From contig JBNGCR010000041.1 in NCBI GenBank assembly GCA_050045915.1, positions 1 to 34,149 on the forward strand: a DNA stretch of 34,149 bases, written 5' to 3'. Below the pieces are notes generated by a model, which did not search any database, was not told the DNA's origin, and saw only the letters and a program-made list of their open reading frames with translations. Position numbers and translations under genes: made by a program. Of this stretch, positions 1 to 8,700 are shown one piece after another. This stretch comes from Limnospira sp050045915. Lineage in GTDB: Bacteria > Cyanobacteriota > Cyanobacteriia > Cyanobacteriales > Microcoleaceae. Numbering within the stretch: the first letter of the stretch is position 1; each line of letters starts with the position of its first letter.

Positions 1-29
1 AGCGGACATGATATCCAACCCACAATCAA

Positions 30-56
30 AAATTATTAATTATTAATTGTTAATTT
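30..56. repeat. AT-rich TTAATTATTAATTG-type repeat
   Basis: A run built from TTAATTATT/TTAATTGTT units lies directly before the potA start codon. Similar runs occur at 11671-11714, 23281-23322 and 25537-25571, always at gene edges. No Shine-Dalgarno sequence is visible between this run and the ATG. Confidence 0.6.
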
Positions 57-57
57 C

Positions 58-1155
58 ATGAAAGATGCGGTCGAACTGGTCAATATTTGTAAATCCTTTC
101 GGGGAGGGAAAAACCGAGAGGTGATGGCGGTTAATTCTGTTAATTTGCAGGTGCGGGAGGGGGAATTTTTTTCCCTCCTCGGGCCGTCCGGCTGCGGAAA
201 AACCACCACGTTGCGAATGGTCGCGGGGTTTGAATTGCCCACCGGCGGGGAGATTTACATCCACGGCCAACCGATGCGCGATCGCCCCCCGTTTCACCGC
301 CCGGTCAATACAGTCTTTCAACATTATGCCCTATTTCCCCACCTCACGGTTCGGGAAAATGTCGCCTTCGGACTGGAGATGGAAAATCTGCCATCTTCCC
401 AAGTCCGCGATCGCGTGGCGAAGGTGCTCGACCTGGTACAATTGACCGAAATGGGCGATCGGCGTCCCCGCCAACTCTCCGGCGGACAACAGCAGCGGGT
501 GGCCTTGGCTAGAGCCTTGGTAAAGGAGCCGGAAGTGCTACTATTTGACGAACCCCTCGGAGCCCTGGATCTGAAGTTGCGGAAACAGATGCAACTCGAA
601 CTCAAACAGATGCAGCAGCGGGTGGGAATTACGTTTATTTACGTCACCCACGACCAAGAAGAGGCGATGACCATGTCCGATCGCATCGCCGTCATGAACG
701 GGGGAGAAGTGCTGCAGGTGGGCACTCCAGTGGAGATTTACGAGTATCCGAAAACCCGATTTGTCGCCGACTTTATCGGGGAGAGCAATTTTTTGACCGG
801 ACGGGTTGTGGATACGGACGAAGAGGGTGCGATCGTCCTCGTAGACGAATATTTACCCGTCCGAGTCGCCACCCCGGAAAATCTCTCCGTCGGACAGGTG
901 GTGACGCTGACCATCCGGCCGGAAAAAATCACCTTATATCCCGGAAATTACGCCAACATCGAAGGCTGGCCGGGAACCGTGGAAGAACGGATTTACATCG
1001 GAACCGACACCCGCTATCAGGTGAAATTGACGGAAAACTGCCGCCTCACCGTGCGACTCCAAAACTGGCATCGAGAAGACATCGATCGCTATCAACTCCG
1101 TCAACAAATCAAGGTTTTCGTACCCCCAGATAGCATCAATATATTGGGAGGTTGA
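58..1155 (+). CDS. potA: ABC transporter ATP-binding protein, PotA-like (spermidine/putrescine type)
   Basis: This is the cytoplasmic ATPase subunit of an importer, most like the polyamine transporter ATPase PotA. All nucleotide-binding motifs are intact: Walker A GPSGCGKT at residues 42-49, Q-loop in VFQHYALFP near 86-94, signature LSGGQQQR at 140-147, Walker B LLFDEP at 161-166, and the switch His in YVTHD near 198. The VNTVFQxYALFPH pattern is typical of the PotA/UgpC/MalK group. Residues from about 285 form a TOBE-like regulatory domain (TIRPEK). The 365-aa length is normal. No permease or binding-protein gene follows: convergent rhomboid DNA comes next, so partners must lie upstream of the window or elsewhere. 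The start is the first in-frame ATG. The exact substrate (polyamine, sugar or iron) cannot be proven from the ATPase alone. Confidence 0.82.
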   Translation: MKDAVELVNICKSFRGGKNREVMAVNSVNLQVREGEFFSLLGPSGCGKTTTLRMVAGFELPTGGEIYIHGQPMRDRPPFHRPVNTVFQHYALFPHLTVRENVAFGLEMENLPSSQVRDRVAKVLDLVQLTEMGDRRPRQLSGGQQQRVALARALVKEPEVLLFDEPLGALDLKLRKQMQLELKQMQQRVGITFIYVTHDQEEAMTMSDRIAVMNGGEVLQVGTPVEIYEYPKTRFVADFIGESNFLTGRVVDTDEEGAIVLVDEYLPVRVATPENLSVGQVVTLTIRPEKITLYPGNYANIEGWPGTVEERIYIGTDTRYQVKLTENCRLTVRLQNWHREDIDRYQLRQQIKVFVPPDSINILGG

Positions 1156-1181
1156 TTGTGTCAATTTGGGGGACTGAAAAG

Positions 1182-1236
1182 TTCCCTATTCCCTATTCCC
1201 GACTCCCGACTCCCGACTCCCTACTCCCTTCTCCCC
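1182..1236. repeat. Heptanucleotide tandem repeat (CCCTATT/CCCGACT), STRR type
   Basis: Seven-base units CCCTATT, CCCGACT and CCCTACT run in tandem between the convergent potA and rhomboid genes and overlap the rhomboid 3' end. The same CCCTATT unit recurs at 21253-21283. Cyanobacteria are known for such short tandemly repeated sequences. Confidence 0.75.
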
Positions 1237-1949
1237 CGCTGTGGCGAAGTAAACAAACCCATCATGGAACCGAGGAAGGCGCCGAAGATAAATCCTCCGG
1301 CGTGGGCCCAGTAGGCGACGCCGCCGACTTCTTCTCCGGTGGAAATTTGCAGGTTGAAACTGGCGACACCGTTGACAAATTGGAGAATAAACCAGAAAAC
1401 CAGAAAGAAAAAAGCCGGAATTCGGATGGGGATGGGGAGGGGAAAAAAGGGCAGGATTAAGAGTTTGGCGCGGGGAAATCGGATCAAATAGGCGCCCAAA
1501 ACACCCGCGATCGCACCGCTGGCGCCGAGGGTGGGTATCACGGAAGTCGGGGAGAAAAACCCTTGGGCCAGGGCGGCGAGGACGCCGCAGGAAATGTAGA
1601 AAATCAAAAACTTAATGTGACCCAAACATTCCTCGACGTTGTTCCCAAAAATTCCCAAATACAACATATTTCCGGCGATGTGTCCGATGCCGCCGTGCAG
1701 AAATTGGGAGGTGATCAGCGTCAGCCAGACGGGGTTGTTGAAAGTTGACGCCGGGATGGTGGGGGGACAGGTATCGGTGAGGTGACAGGGGACGAAGGCC
1801 CAGGCGTGGAAGAATTGTTCGAGTTGTTCCGGTTGGGTGGCTACCACCACTTCGATCGCGAAGACGACGATATTGACGGCGATCAAAATTTTCGTGACCC
1901 ACGGATCGATTTGGATGGGATTGTCGTCGTGGATGGGAACCAAGGTCAA
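1221..1949 (-). CDS. Rhomboid family intramembrane serine protease
   Basis: This membrane-embedded protease should cleave substrate transmembrane helices within the lipid bilayer. The catalytic dyad is present: Ser144 in GASGAIAG and His216 in WAHAGGF. His85, His90 and Asn94 in the HGGIGHIAGNM segment match the conserved helix-2 motif. About six hydrophobic helices fit the basic rhomboid core, and 242 aa is a normal length. The opening VPIHDDNP resembles other cyanobacterial rhomboids. The open frame begins with TTG at 1949; a second TTG four bases-plus-one-codon further in (about 1943) would give MVPIHDD. A TATAAT box sits 33 bases upstream of 1949. The C-terminus runs into the heptamer repeat. 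Substrates are unknown. Confidence 0.88.
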   Translation of the reverse strand: MTLVPIHDDNPIQIDPWVTKILIAVNIVVFAIEVVVATQPEQLEQFFHAWAFVPCHLTDTCPPTIPASTFNNPVWLTLITSQFLHGGIGHIAGNMLYLGIFGNNVEECLGHIKFLIFYISCGVLAALAQGFFSPTSVIPTLGASGAIAGVLGAYLIRFPRAKLLILPFFPLPIPIRIPAFFFLVFWFILQFVNGVASFNLQISTGEEVGGVAYWAHAGGFIFGAFLGSMMGLFTSPQRGRRE

Positions 1950-1981
1950 ATACCTAATACTAATTTGGCGATTTAATCTAA

Positions 1982-1987
1982 ATTATA
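1982..1987 (-). promoter_or_regulatory. Candidate -10 box for the rhomboid gene
   Basis: TATAAT on the minus strand, 33 bases before the TTG start. The -35 region 17 bases further upstream is weak (TTATAT), so this is only a candidate. Confidence 0.3.
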
Positions 1988-2077
1988 GCATCACCGATCA
2001 TAAAATATAACAGCCAAAATTATTGTCTAAGAATACTTCTAACAACGTTCATTCTACATTTTATTCCGAACACACAT

Positions 2078-2944
2078 TTACAAAATAGGCTTTTTATTGG
2101 TGTCAGATTTTTCTCGATCAAGATTTCCATCTAAATCCGATTCTCCAAGATGACGTTTTCCCGTCCTTTCAAAAACTTCTAAATGCGCGGATTGTCCGAA
2201 ATGTAGATTATCGACATACCAAAGATAGCCAGTCGATTTTTCTTGGTAAATTTTTCTACCACCAAATTTATAGTTGGTCGGCTCAAATCTATCATGATCT
2301 CGCAATATTGTTTGAGAATCAGTGGGAGGTTTTTGAGAATTTTGATCGTACTTTGTATCACTAAATCTACAAGTATTTTCTAGCCAACTTTTAAATCCGA
2401 TATGATTTTCAACGCTATCCAAGTTGATCAGATTAATTGTATCATTATTTTTGACAATAAAAATAGAATTGCATTTTGGAATCTTCTCATGTGGACATTG
2501 AAAACAAGAATTGATGAAGTTGATCAATAAATACTTAGAGTCTAAATTTATTAACTGCCTTTCTGTCACTTCTGCCAAAGAAGTATTTTTGGCTTCTTTG
2601 TAATCTTCGCCATCAACATAATCAAAATAGTCCAGTGCGGAGTGGATTTGTTCCGTTCGCCAATCCTTTGGATTGACTTTATTAAATATGATATTTTTAA
2701 CCGCTATCTTAAAATCTTTTTGTTTGATTTTATTGAAACTTTCTCTGAAAATAACATCCTTGATTGCATTACAATCCCAGAGTACATCAGTATAATAATT
2801 TTTCGGATCGATGTTTGCTTTTTTGAGGGAATTAATTGAGTCAAAAATACTTTTGATGATTTTTAAAGCCTCTTCAAATTCTGTTTGGGTAGAGTATTGC
2901 CCTTTTAACGAAACTTCATTTAGAAAAATTTCGATTTTGATCAT
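2078..2944 (-). CDS. Possible effector with colicin E3-like C-terminal domain; third gene of DUF262/ATPase operon
   Basis: I do not recognise the first 210 residues. They are lysine/isoleucine-rich and contain CFQC...HEKIPKC near 148-158, a possible but incomplete metal site. The last 60 residues resemble, from memory, the ribosomal RNase domain of colicin E3 (Cytotoxic family): GRKIY at 229-233, D245-x-x-H248, then HLEVF with E256, then GKRHLGESD near 262-270 and a lysine-rich tail. Colicin E3 has GRKIY, D-x-x-H, a nearby Glu, HLGSFDP and a basic tail in the same order. The spacing between the His and the Glu is longer here. The ATG at 2944 is chosen because it lies four bases after the stop of the ATPase gene; an upstream extension to 3061 would overlap that gene by more than 110 bases. 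Composition is AT-rich with no HIP1. An immunity-like or structural role is also possible. Confidence 0.6.
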   Translation of the reverse strand: MIKIEIFLNEVSLKGQYSTQTEFEEALKIIKSIFDSINSLKKANIDPKNYYTDVLWDCNAIKDVIFRESFNKIKQKDFKIAVKNIIFNKVNPKDWRTEQIHSALDYFDYVDGEDYKEAKNTSLAEVTERQLINLDSKYLLINFINSCFQCPHEKIPKCNSIFIVKNNDTINLINLDSVENHIGFKSWLENTCRFSDTKYDQNSQKPPTDSQTILRDHDRFEPTNYKFGGRKIYQEKSTGYLWYVDNLHFGQSAHLEVFERTGKRHLGESDLDGNLDREKSDTNKKPIL

Positions 2945-2948
2945 TATT

Positions 2949-4193
2949 TTAAATTCCAAAAAGACGCTCGAAATCTTGATCCATTTGGTCGAAAAATCCG
3001 TCAGGCCATTCTTCGATCTTGCCATCAGGATGAACCGGTATTGGAATGACAGATTCACCAATTTTTTGGGAAAAATATAAGATGCTTAATTCTTCATTAC
3101 TTAAAATATGATCGAGAACAGCAATCCGCAATGCGTTTAAAATGTGGTCACTATGGGATTCGATCAATACTTGTATGCCACAGCCACTCACTTTCGATAA
3201 AAATTTGGCAAGTTCAGATTGTGCTTTTGGATGTAAATGTGCTTCCGGATTTTCTACTATTAAAATTTCTCCTTCTTGGGCAATCAGTCCGGAAACAATA
3301 ATAGGCAAGATACAATGATATCCAAAACCAATATTGGCCGGACGAAAACGATCTTTGGATAAACTACTATTAAACATTAGTTCTAAGACGTTAGTTTTGG
3401 AACCAGAAACTTCGACTTTCGCACCGTCAAAGATTTTATTAAGCCATTCTTGCGTTTGGATAATTAAAGTTTTCGCATCTTCACCCAAACACAATCGATC
3501 ATCGACCAACTCATCTTTCATTCGGTAAAGTAAATTGACTGTTGATTCTCCTTTTAAGCCGACATTCGGAAATTTGGGCAGAGTCGATTTAAAATAAACG
3601 TCTTGGGGTCCCACTCTGTCGGCAGAAATATAATGAATCGCAGAAAATTTTAACGAATTGTGAAAAAGTTTTTGATGATTATCATCAAATTCTTCTCCCA
3701 ATATTTTGTCGGGAATAAATTTTGAAATGTTTTGATTATTTTCTGCAAATACTTGCTTTTCATAGGATTGAGAATCGTTCGTTGATGATGAAAAGAGGTT
3801 TCCCTTAAATGTAGCAACTTTGAGTGCGACAACCATATCATCGTTCATGTTTTCGACAAAACAGTAATTAGCACTTCCTTGTATTGTTATAGTTTCAAGT
3901 TCATTGATATTGATTTGATTTTCATAAAAAAAATTGAAATCTATTGTTTTTTCTCTTGATACCCCTGTATTTCTAATTTCATCAAATCTCCCCAAATTAA
4001 GGCAGCTTCCATTTAATATCAATTGATTTGTACCATCGTCATATTCAATTGATTGTCTCATTAACAGTAGAGACTGAAGCAAGCTAGATTTTCCTCGTCC
4101 ATTAATACCTGTAAGCAAAGTGACTTTCCCCAGGGGAAAAGAAGTTTTGTCTTGAAAACACTTAAAATTTTTTAATTCTATTTTAGTTAACAT
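2949..4193 (-). CDS. AAA family ATPase, DUF3696 type
   Basis: This is an SMC/OLD-like ATPase of the DUF3696 group, whose members often sit in mobile or defence loci. Walker A GINGRGKSS is at residues 29-37, following the typical opening IELKNFKCFQD. The Walker B/signature block ILIVENPEAHLHPKAQ lies near 310-324 and the downstream LIESHSDHIL switch near 343-352. The end, GKIEEWPDGFFDQ at 391-403, matches the characteristic DUF3696 C-terminus. No TOPRIM domain is visible, which separates it from full OLD nucleases and GajA. The gene starts two bases after the DUF262 stop codon and ends four bases before the next start, so the three proteins are almost certainly co-translated. The likely role is an ATP-driven sensor or switch for its partners (inference). 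Confidence 0.85.
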   Translation of the reverse strand: MLTKIELKNFKCFQDKTSFPLGKVTLLTGINGRGKSSLLQSLLLMRQSIEYDDGTNQLILNGSCLNLGRFDEIRNTGVSREKTIDFNFFYENQININELETITIQGSANYCFVENMNDDMVVALKVATFKGNLFSSSTNDSQSYEKQVFAENNQNISKFIPDKILGEEFDDNHQKLFHNSLKFSAIHYISADRVGPQDVYFKSTLPKFPNVGLKGESTVNLLYRMKDELVDDRLCLGEDAKTLIIQTQEWLNKIFDGAKVEVSGSKTNVLELMFNSSLSKDRFRPANIGFGYHCILPIIVSGLIAQEGEILIVENPEAHLHPKAQSELAKFLSKVSGCGIQVLIESHSDHILNALRIAVLDHILSNEELSILYFSQKIGESVIPIPVHPDGKIEEWPDGFFDQMDQDFERLFGI

Positions 4194-4195
4194 GA

Positions 4196-5314
4196 CTAAA
4201 CGTCTCCCAAAATTTTTTGAGCCAAATCAAATCTTTGAATCACTGTATTTTTATCATTTCTCACCCGTTTAATAGACCCCACATATTGTTGATTATTTCG
4301 TAAGTTTATAAAATTTTGTTTTATGGTTTCCTTATGCTGTTCTAAAAAGAGATTGTCGTGGGTCGAAAAAAAGTAAGAAATGGATTCAAACATAATCATA
4401 TTAACCTTTCCCCTGTTTTTCTCCGTTGGCAAACGAAAATTTTCTGACCCAAAAAAATCATAAGTTAATTTCATCACTCTTTCAAAATCTTTTTTCAATT
4501 CATCGATTTGATTGTCTGGCATTGAGTTTATTGTTTTCATGCATTCATCGAGAAAATCATTCATGTCACCTTTATAATCTTGATGATAGTCAAATATTTT
4601 AAAGGCTAAATAACGTAAAATCAGCTCGCGATCTTTCATTCTCTTTGAGGAAAATCCGCGATCAATTGCCTGTTTAAAACATTCTTTTTCTGACAATTCT
4701 TTTAATAACTTTGTTGATCGACCTGTAAAAATACAATTTCTAATTTCCTGTCGTTCTAGCTGCGTTCCTCCCGTATTAATTCGACTGAAAATGTCATAAA
4801 CAATCTTTGAGTGTACGGAAGCTGGAATAACACATAAGGGAATTTTTTTGTCTTCAATTCTAGTTTCGTAGTCTCCATTTAATTGTTTTAAATCTTCAAA
4901 GTTGTGATCGTTTAATTGTGGCAAAGCTTTTAATCCAGTTAGTTTCAATTTATTATCCATAAAGTCACGGATGGCTACGGTTCTTTGTAGCCCATCCACA
5001 ACGATATATTTTCCATCCCTAGTTTGCTTTAAATACCAATAAGGTAAGGGAAGATTCAGAATCATTGACTCGATAAATCTACTTTTTTGTTCTTGATTCC
5101 AGATATTGGGATTTCTTTGAAATTCGGGATCAAGGATTAATTTTCTTTGTTTGCATTTCCGGTTCAATTCATAAGCCGTATAAGAGATTTCTCGAATATC
5201 AATATCCTTTTGATCGTAAGGATAGGGAACAGTGTTATCATCCGTATACTCTTCCGGTGTATCTGCCTCAATTTTGATCGCATCATTGCTATTGGGATTG
5301 TGAGTTGTCAACAT
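4196..5314 (-). CDS. DUF262 domain protein (GmrS/ParB-like NTPase fold)
   Basis: DUF262 proteins share a ParB-like NTP-binding fold with the GmrS part of the type IV restriction system GmrSD and with the defence protein BrxU. Conserved pieces are visible: DPEFQRN (62-68), the IESMILNLPLPY helix (81-92), the nucleotide-site motif VVDGLQRT (105-112, usually DGQQR), and FSRINTGGTQL (176-186). Residues after about 200 are helical. No DUF1524 HNH nuclease motif (H-x-x-P) is seen, so nuclease activity, if any, must come from a partner. The ATG at 5314 is preferred because GGAG sits seven bases before it; the open frame extends to a TTG at 5344. It is the first gene of the three-gene AT-rich operon. 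Confidence 0.83.
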   Translation of the reverse strand: MLTTHNPNSNDAIKIEADTPEEYTDDNTVPYPYDQKDIDIREISYTAYELNRKCKQRKLILDPEFQRNPNIWNQEQKSRFIESMILNLPLPYWYLKQTRDGKYIVVDGLQRTVAIRDFMDNKLKLTGLKALPQLNDHNFEDLKQLNGDYETRIEDKKIPLCVIPASVHSKIVYDIFSRINTGGTQLERQEIRNCIFTGRSTKLLKELSEKECFKQAIDRGFSSKRMKDRELILRYLAFKIFDYHQDYKGDMNDFLDECMKTINSMPDNQIDELKKDFERVMKLTYDFFGSENFRLPTEKNRGKVNMIMFESISYFFSTHDNLFLEQHKETIKQNFINLRNNQQYVGSIKRVRNDKNTVIQRFDLAQKILGDV

Positions 5315-5344
5315 ATTTAAACTCCGACTGAAATATACTTTCAA

Positions 5345-5748
5345 GCTTTTTTAGATGGCTCCATTAATCAAAATCGCAATGTTGATACCATAAAGCAATG
5401 GTTCTGTCAAGCTTTGATTGCTCTTTTTTGACAGCCATAATTACCCAGAAGAAGAAAAACGAGATTTATGTCTGGTTTTAGATTATCTTAATGGATCGGC
5501 AGAATTCTAAAAAGGCATCGGGAAACAGGTAGTAATTTGTACTTACTACCATTCTTCGCAGATCTATGCCTCATACTACCCTGGGCCAAGGACAATCATG
5601 TGCCATGACAGTCAATCTGAATCGGGAATTGCTGGTTCGCAGACGATTCTAACAATTTTAATGCAGCAATGCTCAAAAGCTGCCTTATGATAGATGGCAA
5701 ACTGCCCCTGAGAGCACACGAACCGATCGCATCTTCTTTCTGGAGGGA
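5345..5748. other. Intergenic region, island 1 edge; possible short coding remnant
   Basis: No complete gene is visible in these 400 bases. A short plus-strand frame at about 5437-5511 reads DSHNYPEEEKRDLCLVLDY followed by LNGSAEF and a stop. It looks protein-like but has no credible start, so it may be the tail of a decayed gene. The DUF262 operon promoter should lie here but I cannot pick it out. GGAGGG at 5742-5747 is the ribosome site of the next gene. Confidence 0.35.
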
Positions 5749-5754
5749 ATGACT

Positions 5755-8700
5755 ATGGAAACAGCATTTGAGAACGGGTGGGACTTGATTTCCGGCGCCG
5801 TGTCCCTGAATCCAGACGCCTTTCTCGAAATTGGCAATTTTCCCGACGGCCGAACCCTAGCCCTAACGGTGGTGTTGGTGGCGGGATTGTCCCAGGCGAT
5901 CGGCCAGTGTATCGTTTTATTTATCAACCGCGTCAGACCCTTCCGCTTCATCCTCAGCCTGGGGATGGCGACGATTTTATTCGCCTTCACCTTTTGGTTT
6001 TGGGCGTTGAGTATTTGGTTCGTCGGCAACGTCTTTTTCGACACGGTATTGAACGCCCGCAGCACCCTCACCACCTTGGGATTGAGCTACGCCCCCCAAA
6101 TGTTTCGATTTCTGATGGGTTTGCCCTACTGCGGCATCTCCATCGCAGTGTTTTTATCCATCTGGTCGTTATTGGCTGAAATCACCGCCATCAAAGCGAT
6201 CGCCAATCTGGACATCTGGGCTGCCTTTTCCTGTGTCGGGTTGGGGTGGGTGGTGCTGCAAGCCCTGCAACGCACCATCGGCCGTCCCATCATGGCCCTG
6301 GGTCAGGGAATGATGAATTTGGCTGCCGGAACCCGAGTCATCACCGATCGCCGGGAACTCAAACAGATGGTGATGGAAGGCAACTTTGAAAACCTCGACG
6401 ACGTGGGCAACGAAGTCCTCCTCGACGCCACCGCGCCCCCCACCCCGGAAGTTCGCCAGCGCAACCGCGCCCTAAAATTGATCGCGATCGCCCTAGTTGC
6501 CTTTTTCGTCTTCGTCCTGATTTCCTCCCAATCCCCCACCTGGTATGGCAGTTGGTACAGCGCCCTCAGCCGGACTCTGCGGCTGGCGATCGACCTGACG
6601 ACGATCAGTTTCATCGCCCTGTTCGTTTCCATCCTCCTCACCCCCTTAGAATCCCTGAGTTGGTGGGCGGGATGGTACGGCGCGAGCCCCCTCGAATACA
6701 CCGGCACCCCCGTCCGGGAAGTCGCCGACCCCACCAGCGTCTCCCGCTACGTCCTCTACCTCGACGGCATCAACCAGGGCTATTCTCAATACCTGCCCGA
6801 AGTCGAAAATCTGCTCGACCGCCTAGCCGAAAGCCTCCCCCCCGACGTTCTGCTCGTCAAGGGCATCATGCCCTACACCGTCGCCAACAAACCCCTCGAC
6901 GAAAGCGGCCCGATGGCCTTCATGTGGCGGATCATCGAATCCCTGACGGCCAAAAACCCCGCCAACCCCATCGGCTTTGTCGTCAACATCCGCAACGTCG
7001 TCGCCGTCGCCGTCTCCGCCGATCCCCGCTACGGCCCGATCCAAAACCAGAGCCTCGCCCAGGTCCTCTACAACAACCTGATTGGCTTCGGCTACCCCCT
7101 CGGCAGCGGCAAACCCGTCACCCTCCTCGGCTACAGCGGCGGCGGCCAGATGTCGATGGGGGCCGTCAGCTTTCTGAAATACAACATCCGCGCCCCCATC
7201 GAAGTGATTTCCCTGGCCGGGGTGATCAGCGGCAACATCGGGGCGATGGAAGTCAAACGACTCTATCACCTCGTCGGGGAAAAGGATTACGTCGAAAAAG
7301 TCGGCCCGCTGATGTTTTGGGGGCGCTGGCCGATCGCGATCCTCTCCAACTGGAACCGCGCCAAACGGCGGGGCCGGATCGCCTTCATTTCCCTCGGGCC
7401 GGTGGGTCACAACGCCAATGACGGGCCGATGGGGGAAAATGTCTTACCTGACGGACGCACCCACATCCGACAAACCGTCCAGATCGTGAGCGGCATCCTG
7501 TGCGAAGACTGGGAATCGACAGGGTTAGATCCGGAAAAATTTATCACCGTCAGCAATTACGATCGCTACAAACAGGCTCTATTCAATCAAATTGGCTACT
7601 TCCCCCTCGAACAGAGCTTGAATCCGGACTGTTACCAAGCGATCGCCCCCTGGATGGGACGATTAATTTTACCCGCCCCGGACGACCGCCAAATCGGGGA
7701 CGGGGTCTGGTTCGAGATCCACCACACCGATGCCGCCCACCAACATCGCATCGGACAGGTGGTGAAACTGCGCTGGAGTCCCGATGCGGACGTGCAAGCC
7801 TACGCCAAACTGGTGACGGTGGATGTCAATTTCTCCGACCAGGCCCGGGTCAGCGAACGGCAGGGGAAAATTCACCCCCGCCGCCTCGACGGCTGGCCTA
7901 ATGTCGGCCCCCTGGAGTCCCTGGCCGGCGCCCGACCGGAGGATGATATGTTGGTGGCCCTCCCCGACCCGGTGGCGGTGGAAGATGCGGGGTCGGAACA
8001 CCCGATTCTCTACATTCGACGCGATCCGATCCAGATTTCGGCGAAATTTTACGGTGTCGTCACCGTCCGCCAAAACTTGGGCGGCGACCTGTTTAAGGTC
8101 CGGCACTACAACCGCCAAACCCGCGCTTTCGACGGCGACGAGGAGATCGTCTACATCCCCTCCGTACTTCCCAATCGGAACGGGGTTTATTCCTCGAGCA
8201 ACCGAGAATTGGAAACATCCCCCGTCAACGCAGCGGGATGGTACATTTACGGGGCGAGAAACCGCCAGGGTCGATTTACGGTGCGGGCGATCGCGCCCCG
8301 GGGACTGCTGGCCGTCTGCCCCGAACGGGTCATCTACGGTATCAAACCCGGTCTGGACTATCTCAATCACCACTACTGGGACAAATTAAAAGAAGAAAAA
8401 GGTCAGATCAAAACCGTCCTGCTGCACCCCGAAGCCGAACCTTCGGAAGAGATACAAAATCAAATGGCTATTTCGGAGTGGAAAGAGGGCGATCGCGCCC
8501 TGATGATGCACCTGTACGGGGGCATCGGCGGGAATAAGGCGGAATTTGCCTCGATGGGCATCTACTTCGGCCACTTCGCTTTCGGAGTCGCCCAGGTGAA
8601 ACGAGATCCCCTCACCGACGAACTGCGGTTCGCGATGGAATACCGCCAGATCTACACCCACAACGGCGACGGCATCACCTCCGGAACCAACGCCTGGGAG

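Noticed and set aside
2945..3061. N-terminal extension of the third island gene to 3061
   Set aside because: It would overlap the ATPase gene by over 110 bases; the ATG at 2944, four bases after the ATPase stop, is more natural.
6552..7421. 289-aa Arg/Pro-rich plus-strand frame
   Set aside because: Out-of-frame reading of the large membrane protein gene.
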